From UMGS1696 sp964463375 (lineage in GTDB: Bacteria > Bacillota > Clostridia > Oscillospirales > CAG-272): 58,606 nt of DNA. The stretch covers positions 1-58,606 of the forward strand of contig CAYXBQ010000014.1 of NCBI GenBank assembly GCA_964463375.1, read 5' to 3'. The notes beneath the pieces are model-generated. The model had not been told where the DNA came from and did not search any database. It was given only the letters and a program-made list of their open reading frames with translations. The first letter of the stretch is position 1; each line of letters begins with the position of its first letter. Below are positions 8,118-16,204 of the stretch, one piece after another. The translations under genes and the position numbers were made by a program.

Positions 8118-8867
8118 TCAGAACTTATCCACAGGATACAGGATCTTGAGCTGATTTACCTTGCTCTGGTAAGCGGCCTGCTGCTTTTCTTCCTTCAGTG
8201 CGTTCATCAGGTCTGCCTTGATGTCCTCATAGGACATTTCGCCGCCCTCTTCCTTCTTGTTCAGCTGGATCAGGTGGTAGCCGAACTGGGTCTGCACCGG
8301 TGCGGAGATCTCGCCCACTTCCATAGCAGCGCAGGCGTTTTCAAATTCCGGCACCATCTGCCCCTGGCTAAAGTCACCTAAGTTGCCGCCGTTCTTACCG
8401 GAGGGACAGGTGCTGTGCTTTTCAGCCGCTTCCGCAAAGGTGATCTCCCCTGCCTTGATCTGGGTAAGCAGCTCGTTTGCCTTGTCTTCGCTGTCCACTA
8501 AGATGTGGCTGGCATTGAAGGTCAGGCCGGAGACGAACTGATCCTTGTGTTCTTCGTAGTACTTTTTGGCTTCTTCTTCGGTGACACGAACCTTTTCCAG
8601 TGCCTTCTGCATAGCATAGCTGGTGAGCATATCTTCCTTCACACGGGTGAGCTGTTCCTTGAAAGCGGGTTCTCTTTCGTACAGGTTGCGCTGTGCATCC
8701 ATGAGGAAGAGCTTCCGGGAGATGAGCTGGTCTAAGATCATGGCTCTGCCCTGGGGACTATTGTAGTTCTGTCCTCTCTGACCCATCTGCATGATCGCCA
8801 TGGTCACATCCTGTTCGGTGATGTTCTTGCCCCCGACAGAAGCGAGGACCTTGTTTTCCATATCCAT
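8118..8867 (-). CDS. Cytoplasmic parvulin-type peptidyl-prolyl isomerase (PpiC)
   Basis: The 249-residue protein has a SurA/trigger-like helical N-terminal part (about 1-110, starting ASVGGKNITEQDV) and one complete PpiC parvulin domain (about 112-210): ASHILVDSEDKANEL, then GGNLGDFSQGQMVPEFE and TQFGYHLIQL. Unlike the gene at 5496, it has no signal peptide or membrane anchor, so it should act in the cytoplasm. The start (ATG GAT ATG) has AAAGGA about 10 bases upstream. It is the first gene of a probable two-gene unit with the HAD phosphatase. The role is general folding; no specific client can be named. Confidence 0.85.
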   Translation of the reverse strand: MDMENKVLASVGGKNITEQDVTMAIMQMGQRGQNYNSPQGRAMILDQLISRKLFLMDAQRNLYEREPAFKEQLTRVKEDMLTSYAMQKALEKVRVTEEEAKKYYEEHKDQFVSGLTFNASHILVDSEDKANELLTQIKAGEITFAEAAEKHSTCPSGKNGGNLGDFSQGQMVPEFENACAAMEVGEISAPVQTQFGYHLIQLNKKEEGGEMSYEDIKADLMNALKEEKQQAAYQSKVNQLKILYPVDKF

Positions 8868-8905
8868 TGTATTGGTATCCTTTCGAGTATATGTTGTACG
8901 ACAGT

Positions 8906-8934
8906 ATTGTACCAGATTTGGTGCGGTTTTGCAA
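8906..8934 (-). promoter_or_regulatory. SigA promoter of the parvulin/HAD unit
   Basis: Minus-strand TTGCAA, 17-bp spacer, TACAAT. Confidence 0.8.
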
Positions 8935-9045
8935 TAGGAGAAGGGAATTTTGTTTTGGAAAAAGAAAATGGGTGAGTGACCACCGTGGTTCCGTAGGTCA
9001 GCTGCGACAACATACGCTGCCCCCATAAAAATAAATATTTTCCTC

Positions 9046-9074
9046 TTGACAAGTGCGCACGAAGGTGTTATAAT
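9046..9074 (+). promoter_or_regulatory. SigA promoter of a small RNA
   Basis: TTGACA, 17-bp spacer, TATAAT: a full consensus. No ribosome binding site plus ORF follows before the terminator at 9198-9237. Confidence 0.9.
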
Positions 9075-9080
9075 AACAGT

Positions 9081-9237
9081 GGAGGGAAGCATCGCGAAAT
9101 ACTCCCCTCTACCGGTGACCGATACATCGGCTGCCTCAGAATGAATCCCTTAGATCAATGGATAGATATATCGAAAATATCTAATCCACTTTCACTTAAG
9201 TGAGCCACCTTGATGCAAACGGACGGCTCACTTTTTT
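9081..9237 (+). ncRNA. Candidate structured small RNA, about 157 nt
   Basis: A perfect promoter and a strong terminator bracket 157 nt with no credible ORF. Predicted by eye: a 5' hairpin GTGGAGGGA/TCCCCTCTAC, a small CCGA-TACA-TCGG hairpin, a long AT-rich hairpin GGATAGATAT..ATATCTAATCC (9160-9187), and the terminator AAGTGAGCC/GGCTCACTT. It does not match 6S RNA, SRP RNA, tmRNA or a T-box that I can recognise. Its terminator is similar to that of the minus-strand RNA at 21368-21496 (GTGAGCC, then a CGGAC-containing loop, then GGCTCACTTTTT). Confidence 0.65.
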
Positions 9238-9471
9238 CTTTTGCAGGATCTATATGATCATTTTGATCTTTCTTGCGAGTCTCACTGCGCAATATGCAGC
9301 ACTGTACAACAATGCTCAACACTGCGGATACATCAGAATGAAGATATCAAATATTCCAACAAGGTGTGGGTCGGAAATATACCGCATATCCGACTTTCCC
9401 ATTTTCCCGTGATTTTGCCACCATAGGAAATTTTCGGAACTTTCTCCCATAGAAAAAATTTTCGCCACCAC
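9238..9471 (+). other. Intergenic stretch with one hairpin
   Basis: No gene seen. A hairpin GTCGG(AA)ATAT-ACCGC-ATATCCGAC at 9370-9394, followed by TTTCCC, could be a weak terminator. The rest is AT-rich and featureless. Confidence 0.4.
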
Positions 9472-9500
9472 TTGACAAGCCGGCGGATTTGTGCTATACT
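9472..9500 (+). promoter_or_regulatory. SigA promoter of the valS T-box transcript
   Basis: TTGACA, 17-bp spacer, TATACT. Confidence 0.9.
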
Positions 9501-9506
9501 ATCTCT

Positions 9507-9823
9507 ATATCCCAATACCCAAACAGGCGTGGAAGGGAAGCAGTACGCTGGTCGGTTCTGTCCCAGAGAGCAGGAGAAGCTGGAAACCTGTACAGAAGCA
9601 CAGCCGAAGTAGTCCCGGAGCCGCTTTGTGGGAAGTTTCTGCGACACCCACTGTGTCTGCGAAATGCGTACCCAAGGCCGGGTTCTCCCGTTACAGAGAG
9701 CGGGGATCGTATGGTCCCTTCAGAGAGTGCGTCCGTGTGCTTTTGCGGACGAAATCGGGTGGTACCACGTGTTTTGCGTCCTGATATCGATGGTCACATG
9801 ACTGTCGATGTCGGGACTTTTTT
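9507..9823 (+). promoter_or_regulatory. T-box leader of valS, specifier GUA
   Basis: Stem I carries AGAGAG (9571-9576) with the GCTGGAAACC arm. The 3' side of the specifier loop reads GAA-GTA-GTCCCGGAG, so the specifier codon is GTA (9609-9611), a valine codon, which fits valS. The T-box proper is GGGTGGTACCACG (9757-9769). The competing terminator pairs GTCCTGATATCGA with TCGATGTCGGGAC (9778-9817) before T6. Uncharged tRNA-Val is expected to stabilise the antiterminator and allow valS transcription. Confidence 0.92.
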
Positions 9824-9875
9824 GATCCTCCACAACCGCAGCAAACGAAATCCAACCAAACGAGGTATATACAAA

Positions 9876-12509
9876 ATGAAGAAAGAACTGCCAAAGACCT
9901 ATGATCCGTCGGATTTTGAAGGCCGGATCTATCAGTCCTGGTGCGACGAGGGGCTCTTTACCCCCCAGATCGACAAATCGAAACCCCACTATTCCATCGT
10001 GATCCCCCCGCCGAACATCACCGGTCAGCTCCACATGGGTCACGCCCTGGACAATACCCTCCAGGACATCCTGATCCGGTATAAGAGAATGAAGGGCTTC
10101 TCCACCCTGTGGCTGCCCGGCACAGACCATGCGTCCATTGCCACCGAAGCCAAGATCGTGGAAGCTATGCGTAAGGAAGGCCTGACCAAGGAAGACCTGG
10201 GTCGTGACGGCTTCTTAGAGCGGGCATGGGCGTGGAAGGAACAGTACGGCGGCCGGATCATCGAACAGCTCAAGAAGATGGGCTCCTCCTGCGACTGGTC
10301 CCGTGAACGCTTCACCCTGGACGAGGGCTGCTCCAAGGCCGTGCGGGAAGTGTTCCAGCGGCTGTATGACAAGGGCCTGATCTACCGTGGCGAGCGCATC
10401 ATCAACTGGTGTCCCCACTGCAAGACCTCCATCTCCAATGCCGAGGTGGATTACGAAGAACAGAAGGGTCACTTCTGGCACATCCGGTATCCCCTGGTGG
10501 GCGGCGTTGGCTACATCGAAGTGGCTACCACCCGTCCGGAAACCCTGCTGGGCGATACCGCTGTGGCTGTGAACCCCAACGACGAACGGTACAAGCACCT
10601 GATCGGCTCCTACTGCGTACTGCCGCTGGTAGGTCGTCGGATCCCGATCGTGGCAGACGAACACGCCAAGCTGGACAAGGGTACCGGCTGCGTAAAGATC
10701 ACCCCTGCCCACGACCCCAACGACTTTGAAGTGGGTAAGCGTTGCCACCTGCCCATCGAGGTCTGCCTGACCGAGGATGCCAAGATCACCGAAAACTACC
10801 CCAAGTACGCCGGTATGGATCGCTACGAAGCTCGTAAGGCCATCGTGGAAGACCTGCGTGCCGGTGGATACCTGCTGGAGATCGAAGACCTGAACCACGA
10901 GGTCGGCACCTGCTACCGCTGCGGCACCACCATTGAACCTATGGTGAGCCTGCAATGGTTCGTGCGCATGGAGCCTCTGGCAAAGCCTGCTATCGAAGCA
11001 GTGCGGGACGGCAGAACCAAATTCGTACCCGAACGGTTCGACAAGAACTACTTCCACTGGATGGAAAATACCCAGGACTGGTGTATCTCCCGGCAGCTGT
11101 GGTGGGGCCACCGGATCCCGGCCTACTACTGCGACGACTGCGGCGAGACCGTTGTGGATAAGAACGGCTGCGAGGTTTGCCCCAAGTGCGGCGGTCACAT
11201 GACCCAGGATCCCGATACCCTGGACACCTGGTTCTCCTCTGCGCTGTGGCCCTTCTCCACCATGGGCTGGCCGGAAGAGACCGAAGACCTCAAATACTTC
11301 TATCCCACCAACACCCTGGTCACCGGCTACGACATCATCACCTTCTGGGTATCCCGTATGATCTTCTCCGCACTGGAATACACCGGCGAGGTGCCCTTTG
11401 ATACGGTGCTGATCCATGGTCTGGTGCGGGATGCACAGGGCAGAAAAATGTCCAAGTCTCTGGGCAACGGTATCGACCCGCTGGAGATCATCGACAAATA
11501 CGGCGCAGATGCTCTCCGGTTTGCCCTGGCCACCGGTAACAGCCCCGGAAACGATATGCGGTTCTCCGACGAAAAGATCGAGGCTGCCCGGAACTTTGCC
11601 AACAAGCTGTGGAACGCTGCCCGGTTCGTGATGATGAATCTGGAGATCGACGAGATCACGCTGCCTGCCGAGGACGAGCTGTCTCTGGCGGACAAGTGGA
11701 TCCTGACCAAGTTTGCCGACTGTGTGAAGTCCGTGACCAACAACATCGAAAAGTACGAGATCGGCATCGCCCTGTCCGGCCTGTACGACTTCATCTGGGA
11801 CGTATACTGCGACTGGTACATCGAGCTGACCAAGTCCGCTTTGCAGGATAAGGGTTCTGCCCGGTCTGTAGCGGCACAGAAGGTACTGGCCTACGTACTG
11901 CGGGAGACCTTGAAGCTGCTGCACCCGTTCATGCCCTTCATCACGGAAGAGATCTTCCAGGGTCTGCCGGGCGAAGAAGGCTCCATCATGATCAAGGCCT
12001 TCCCGGAAGCCGAAAATATCCCCACCTTTGCCGAAGCCGATGGCTTTGAAAAGGTCATCGATGCCATCCGTGCGGTACGTACCCGCCGTTCTGAAATGGG
12101 CGTAGTTCCCTCCCGGAAGGCACATATGTACATCACCACCAAGTATGGCGACATCTTCACGGAGTGCGCGCCCTACTTTGAACGGCTGGCCTCTGCCTCC
12201 TCTGTGACCTTAGTGGACAGCTACGCAGACGACACTGCCGTACAGATCATCACGGATGCTGCCGCTATCTACATCCCCCTGGCCGACATGATCGACTTTG
12301 CTGCCGAGCTGGCCCGTCTGGAAGGGGAGCTGAAGCAGGTGGAAGGCGAGCTTGCCAGAGTGAACGCCAAGCTTGCCAACGAAAGCTTTGTATCCCGTGC
12401 GCCCCAGAACGTGGTGGATGCGGAAAGAGCCAAGCTGGCCAAGTACGCCGAAAAGAAGACCGGTGTAGAAGCTGCTCTTAGCCAGGTCAAGGCTATGATG
12501 GAAAAATAA
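9876..12509 (+). CDS. valS: Valyl-tRNA synthetase
   Basis: The 877-residue class I synthetase charges tRNA-Val and edits misactivated threonine. The HIGH-type motif is QLHMGHALDN near residue 50, after the PPPNITG signature. The CP1 editing domain follows (TTRPETLLGDTAVAV, about 215-230). The KMSKS loop is GRKMSKSLGNG near 525. An anticodon-binding helical domain and a C-terminal coiled coil rich in Leu, Glu and Lys end the protein. Length is normal. ATG 9876 was chosen because the T-box terminator lies at 9778-9823 and the family N-terminus (ELPKTYDPSDFE) starts there; in-frame codons further upstream belong to the leader. Regulated by the T-box. Confidence 0.97.
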   Translation: MKKELPKTYDPSDFEGRIYQSWCDEGLFTPQIDKSKPHYSIVIPPPNITGQLHMGHALDNTLQDILIRYKRMKGFSTLWLPGTDHASIATEAKIVEAMRKEGLTKEDLGRDGFLERAWAWKEQYGGRIIEQLKKMGSSCDWSRERFTLDEGCSKAVREVFQRLYDKGLIYRGERIINWCPHCKTSISNAEVDYEEQKGHFWHIRYPLVGGVGYIEVATTRPETLLGDTAVAVNPNDERYKHLIGSYCVLPLVGRRIPIVADEHAKLDKGTGCVKITPAHDPNDFEVGKRCHLPIEVCLTEDAKITENYPKYAGMDRYEARKAIVEDLRAGGYLLEIEDLNHEVGTCYRCGTTIEPMVSLQWFVRMEPLAKPAIEAVRDGRTKFVPERFDKNYFHWMENTQDWCISRQLWWGHRIPAYYCDDCGETVVDKNGCEVCPKCGGHMTQDPDTLDTWFSSALWPFSTMGWPEETEDLKYFYPTNTLVTGYDIITFWVSRMIFSALEYTGEVPFDTVLIHGLVRDAQGRKMSKSLGNGIDPLEIIDKYGADALRFALATGNSPGNDMRFSDEKIEAARNFANKLWNAARFVMMNLEIDEITLPAEDELSLADKWILTKFADCVKSVTNNIEKYEIGIALSGLYDFIWDVYCDWYIELTKSALQDKGSARSVAAQKVLAYVLRETLKLLHPFMPFITEEIFQGLPGEEGSIMIKAFPEAENIPTFAEADGFEKVIDAIRAVRTRRSEMGVVPSRKAHMYITTKYGDIFTECAPYFERLASASSVTLVDSYADDTAVQIITDAAAIYIPLADMIDFAAELARLEGELKQVEGELARVNAKLANESFVSRAPQNVVDAERAKLAKYAEKKTGVEAALSQVKAMMEK

Positions 12510-12517
12510 TATCGAAT

Positions 12518-12563
12518 AACGACGATCGGGTCCTCGGATAGCAGGGGATCCGGTCGTTTTTGT
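12518..12563 (+). terminator. Terminator of valS
   Basis: AACGAC..GGGTCC / GGATCC.GTCGTT stem followed by TTTTTG. Confidence 0.8.
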
Positions 12564-12650
12564 TCTCGTGGGATCCGGGGCAGTTCCTCACAGAGTTGGA
12601 TGCGAAAAATAGGAAGAATTTAGTTTCTGTGCCGAAAATTTTATTATCCC

Positions 12651-12679
12651 TTGACATTCGATCCTATATCGTCTATAAT
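12651..12679 (+). promoter_or_regulatory. SigA promoter of the MATE gene
   Basis: TTGACA, 17-bp spacer, TATAAT. Confidence 0.9.
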
Positions 12680-12718
12680 AAAGCCGATTTATCCAATTAT
12701 CTATAGGAGGATGCACCG

Positions 12719-14065
12719 TTGCATATCCAGCTCTCTGACCATTTCACCTACCGGCGATTGATCCGGTTCACCATCCCCTCCATCGTCATGATGATCTTCA
12801 CTTCGATCTATAGCGTGGTGGATGGCCTGTTCGTGACCAATTTTGTAGGCAAAGCGGAGTTCACCGCCGTCAATTTGATCATGCCGTTCACCCAGATCTT
12901 AGGCTGCATCGGCTTTATGTTTGGTTCCGGCGGCTCGGCGCTGGTGTCCAAAACGCTGGGAGAGAGGAAGCCGGAGAAAGCCGACCGGATCTTCTCCATG
13001 CTAACCTATACGGCACTGGGCTGCGGCGTAGTGCTGGCTGTCCTCGGTATCGCACTGCTGGAGCCTATCGCCATCCGGATGGGAGCCGTGCCGGAGATCC
13101 TGCCCCACTGCCTGACCTATGGTCGGATCCTGCTGGTTGGGCTGCCTGCGTTCATGCTGCAAAATATGTTCCAGAGCTTTCTGATCACCGCCGAAAAGCC
13201 CCACATGGGTCTGGCCATCACGGTGGTAGCCGGTGTGACCAACATGGTGCTGGATGCGCTGTTCATCGTGGGACTGCACTGGGGTGTGGCGGGTGCGGCA
13301 CTGGCAACGATTTTGGCACAATGCATCGGCGGCGTGATCCCCTTCTTTTATTTCTTCTCCAAGAGAAACACCAGCCTATTGCATCTGGGCAAAACGGTAT
13401 GGGACGGGCGCGCCATGCTACAGGCCTGCACCAACGGGATGTCGGAGCTGGTGTCCAATATCTCCATGTCCATCGTGGGGATGCTGTACAACTATCAGCT
13501 TATGCGGTTCGACCCGGAGAATGGGGTGGCGGCCTATGGGGTGGTCATGTACGTGGGCTTTGTGTTCATTGCCATCTTCTTAGGCTATTCCATCGGTGTA
13601 GCACCGGTGATCGGGTACCACTATGGTGCCGCCAACAAGAAAGAGCTGACGGGGCTGTTTCGCAAAAGTCTGGTGATCGTGGTCGCCTCCGGTGCGGTGC
13701 TGTCGGGATTGGCATTTGGCTTTGCCCGGCCGCTGTCCATGATCTTTGCCGGCTATGACCCGGAACTGCTGTCGCTGACCATCACCGCCATGCGGTATTA
13801 TGCCGCTACGGTGTTGTGTGCAGGGGTCGCCATCTTTGGTTCTGCCTTCTTCACAGCACTGAATGACGGCGTGGTCTCGGCTGTGATCTCGTTTTTACGA
13901 ACGCTGGTGTTCCAGATCGCCATGGTGCTGATCCTGCCGATCTTCTTCCAGCTGGACGGGGTCTGGTACTCCCAGTGCGCATCGGAGTGTATGGCCATGT
14001 GCCTGACGGTGGCGTTCTTCGTCAGCAAGCGGAAGAAGTACGGCTATTGGGGGGAAAAAGACTAA
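12719..14065 (+). CDS. MATE family efflux transporter
   Basis: The 448-residue integral membrane protein has about 12 helices in two MATE repeats. The N-terminal repeat starts RRLIRFTIPSIVMMIFTSIY with the family's VDGLFVTNFVG; the second repeat includes NGMSELVSNIS and GAANKKEL. MATE proteins export drugs or metabolites using a Na+ or H+ gradient. The start is TTG 12719, placed 8 bases after AGGAGG; no in-frame ATG fits, and an ATG at 12711 is out of frame. No terminator separates it from the FAD-protein relic that follows. The substrate is unknown and no regulator is adjacent. Confidence 0.92.
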   Translation: MHIQLSDHFTYRRLIRFTIPSIVMMIFTSIYSVVDGLFVTNFVGKAEFTAVNLIMPFTQILGCIGFMFGSGGSALVSKTLGERKPEKADRIFSMLTYTALGCGVVLAVLGIALLEPIAIRMGAVPEILPHCLTYGRILLVGLPAFMLQNMFQSFLITAEKPHMGLAITVVAGVTNMVLDALFIVGLHWGVAGAALATILAQCIGGVIPFFYFFSKRNTSLLHLGKTVWDGRAMLQACTNGMSELVSNISMSIVGMLYNYQLMRFDPENGVAAYGVVMYVGFVFIAIFLGYSIGVAPVIGYHYGAANKKELTGLFRKSLVIVVASGAVLSGLAFGFARPLSMIFAGYDPELLSLTITAMRYYAATVLCAGVAIFGSAFFTALNDGVVSAVISFLRTLVFQIAMVLILPIFFQLDGVWYSQCASECMAMCLTVAFFVSKRKKYGYWGEKD

Positions 14066-14088
14066 AATACAAATAGGAGGCTATAGCT

Positions 14089-14253
14089 ATGCAGATCCAG
14101 GAAAGCTTGATGACCCCGGTGAGAGGGAAGTATGATGCTGTTGTTGTCGGTGCGGGACCGGCGGGTGCTTCTCTGTCCCCCCTGCGTGCCCTGCTGCCCA
14201 AGGGATACCATATCCGGGAGGTGACCCTACAGCTGCTACTGCGGACGGAGTAA
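14089..14253 (+). pseudogene. Internal-deletion relic of an FAD-dependent oxidoreductase
   Basis: A 54-codon ORF with its own SD (AGGAGG) encodes an N-terminal Rossmann start, KYDAVVVGAGPAGASL (GxGxxG dinucleotide-binding motif), then jumps after about residue 30 to a segment PKGYHIREVTLQLLLRTE that resembles the C-terminal end of FAD-dependent oxidoreductases. The whole catalytic middle, probably some 350-400 codons, is missing while both ends remain in frame. This fits one large in-frame deletion. The product is too short to bind FAD productively. It follows the MATE gene by 23 bases and was likely its operon partner. Confidence 0.6.
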
Positions 14254-14289
14254 CAGGGAGCCTGTATCCCGCAGATTTTGGCAAAATAC

Positions 14290-14318
14290 TTGACAGAACT
14301 GGCGAGTTATTGTATAAT
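14290..14318 (+). promoter_or_regulatory. SigA promoter of the second solute-binding protein
   Basis: TTGACA, 17-bp spacer, TATAAT. Confidence 0.9.
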
Positions 14319-14366
14319 AATAAAAGCTATTATCCATAAAATATAGAAACAGTGAGGATATTTCCC

Positions 14367-15854
14367 ATGAAGAATCGCATTCTGGCATTGCTCATTGCCA
14401 TGCTGGCCGTGCTGCCCCTGACCGCTTGTGGGGAGGGCAATACCACGGAGACCACTGCCAATACCACGACCCAGACCCAGACCGATACCACCCCTGCGGA
14501 GACCGAGCCGTCCTATGATCCCATGCTGGAGGCAAAGGATTACAGCGGCACGGACTTTGTGATCCTGTACAACATCGCAAGCGAGGTGGAGCCCAACAAG
14601 GACTTCATCGGCGAAGCCCTGACCGGGGAGATCGTCAACGATGCCATCTACAACCGTACCATCGCACTGGAAGAAAAGTACAAGCTGAAAATGACCTACA
14701 CGGGCTTGAGCGGGGACGGCACCGTGGGAAATGAGATCCAAAAGGCCGTTATGGCTGGGGATGCCACCTATGCAGCCGCCGACATCAACGCCCAGTTCTG
14801 TGTCCAGCAGGCCAGCAAGGGGAACCTGATGGAGCTGCGGGAGCTGCCCAACATCGATCTGGAAAAGCCCTACTGGAACGACCTGATGCTGGAAGGCAGC
14901 TCCATCAACCACAAGAACTATTTTGCCTTCTCCGACATCAACATCCACGCCTATGGTGCCACCCCCTGCATGATCTTCAATAAGGTGGTACACGAGAACT
15001 ATGACCTGCCGGATCTGTACGAGATCGTGCTGGATGGCGGCTGGACCTTTGATCGGGTCTGCGAAATGGTATCCGCTGTCACCACAGACTTAGACGGCGA
15101 CGGTGCCATCACCAAGGACGACACCTTAGGGCTGATCTCCAACAACTTCTGCGTGGACTGCTTCATCTCCGGTACCGGCTATAAGATGATCAGCAAGGAT
15201 GAAAACGACCTGCCCGTCCTGCAAATGTACACCGAACAGTTTGCCAACATCATGGATGGGATCAAAAAGGTGCTGTCGGTGGAGACCGGCTCCTTCCTGA
15301 TCGACCGTACCAGCACCGCCACGGAGGCCAGAGAATACTGGACCGAGCAGGCCATTACGGAGGACCGGGCGCTGTTCTGGGTCGCCAACATCAAGTGCGT
15401 AGAACGGATGCGCCAGTCGGAATCTGACTTTGGCGTAGTGCCCATGCCGAAGGCCGACGAAAATCAGAAGGACTACGCCATCCATGTACAGGCAAACGTC
15501 GGCACCATGCTGTGCTTCCCCCTGTCCATTGCCGACGCAGACATGGTCAGCCGTGTCATCGAGGATATGGCGTATATCTCCTATGAGACCGTTATGCCCG
15601 CCTACATGGACGTGTGTATCGACGGCAAGACGATCCGGGACGAAGAATCCTTAGCCTGCCTGGAGATCATCCGCAGCTCCTACTACTGTGACCTCGGCTT
15701 CATGTGCCAGCAGCTGGGCGTGAGCGTGCTGAACGATATGCGGGACTACGTGACCAACAACCGCACCGACTTTATGTCTCGGTTGGCTTCCCAGATCACC
15801 AAGTGGGAAAGCGCCGTGGACAAGATCGCCGAAACCTTTGTGGATGTAGAATAA
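14367..15854 (+). CDS. Extracellular solute-binding lipoprotein
   Basis: The 495-residue product has a lipoprotein signal peptide with lipobox LTAC, a Thr/Glu-rich linker to about residue 55, and a large two-lobe substrate-binding domain of ABC-importer type (family 1-like), with motifs shared by the other two copies in this window: VNDAIYNRT, IDLEKPYWNDLM, FGVVPMPKADENQKDY, IRDEESLACLEII. It should be anchored to the outer face of the membrane. Start ATG 14367 has GTGAGGA upstream; an in-frame GTG at 14352 is part of that SD. No permease or ATPase lies nearby, so it depends on a distant transporter or acts as a sensor or chemoreceptor subunit. The ligand is unknown; sugar or glycan is likely from the family. 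Confidence 0.85.
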   Translation: MKNRILALLIAMLAVLPLTACGEGNTTETTANTTTQTQTDTTPAETEPSYDPMLEAKDYSGTDFVILYNIASEVEPNKDFIGEALTGEIVNDAIYNRTIALEEKYKLKMTYTGLSGDGTVGNEIQKAVMAGDATYAAADINAQFCVQQASKGNLMELRELPNIDLEKPYWNDLMLEGSSINHKNYFAFSDINIHAYGATPCMIFNKVVHENYDLPDLYEIVLDGGWTFDRVCEMVSAVTTDLDGDGAITKDDTLGLISNNFCVDCFISGTGYKMISKDENDLPVLQMYTEQFANIMDGIKKVLSVETGSFLIDRTSTATEAREYWTEQAITEDRALFWVANIKCVERMRQSESDFGVVPMPKADENQKDYAIHVQANVGTMLCFPLSIADADMVSRVIEDMAYISYETVMPAYMDVCIDGKTIRDEESLACLEIIRSSYYCDLGFMCQQLGVSVLNDMRDYVTNNRTDFMSRLASQITKWESAVDKIAETFVDVE

Positions 15855-15878
15855 TCGCTAACATAGTATATTTTGCAA

Positions 15879-15964
15879 AGAGGATCTCCCGACCGTTCTT
15901 CAAACGATCGTCGTTCTTCAAACGATCGTCGTTCTTCAAACGACCGTGCCGGGGGATCTTTTTT
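15879..15964 (+). terminator. Terminator with a repeat-filled loop
   Basis: GATCTCCCG (15883-15891) pairs with CGGGGGATC (15950-15958) before T6. The loop of 58 nt is occupied by three 18-bp tandem repeats. Confidence 0.75.
15894..15947 (+). repeat. Three tandem 18-bp repeats inside the terminator loop
   Basis: Unit CGTTCTTCAAACGATCGT at 15894, 15912 and 15930 (the third has ACCGT instead of ATCGT). Each unit contains AACGA-TCG-TCGTT type self-pairing across the unit junction, so the loop can form small side hairpins. Confidence 0.95.
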
Positions 15965-16049
15965 GACCTTTGTCGATGCCATGTGCTATGAGAAAACGGC
16001 CGGATCCCGTATATGGAAAATTTCCCGACAATGTTTTATGCGAATGACC

Positions 16050-16078
16050 TTGACTTTTCCCGATCTTCCGTGTATAAT
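16050..16078 (+). promoter_or_regulatory. SigA promoter of the M23-like gene
   Basis: TTGACT, 17-bp spacer, TATAAT. The 5' UTR is about 120 nt. Confidence 0.88.
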
Positions 16079-16204
16079 AGAAACAGAAAAGTGTCCCTGT
16101 GGCGGGAGTACACCCAATGGATGCTTGCTTACAAAAAATATACACGCCGTGCAGTATTTATGCACCGGTTTTCATAGAGCCAAAGAAAGGTATGGTACGC
16201 CTTC

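Noticed and set aside
8125..8133. Perfect DnaA box TTATCCACA
   Set aside because: It lies inside the last codons of the cytoplasmic parvulin gene (VDKF) and is isolated.
120..9030. Short shared string GCTGCCCCCAT near 137, 9016 and (as TCTCCCCCAT) 53716
   Set aside because: Only about ten bases match and flanking structure differs, so no repeat family can be supported.
9081..9237. 6S RNA or SRP RNA identity of the small RNA
   Set aside because: No single long hairpin with a central bubble (6S) and no SRP apical-loop consensus; several separate hairpins instead.
10215..12125. Long open frame on the minus strand opposite valS
   Set aside because: It mirrors the valS codon pattern, has no ribosome binding site or recognisable protein, and valS is certain. 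The same applies to the long minus-strand frames at 16172-17869, 19983-21452, 23387-24520, 33929-35449 and 48912-50255.
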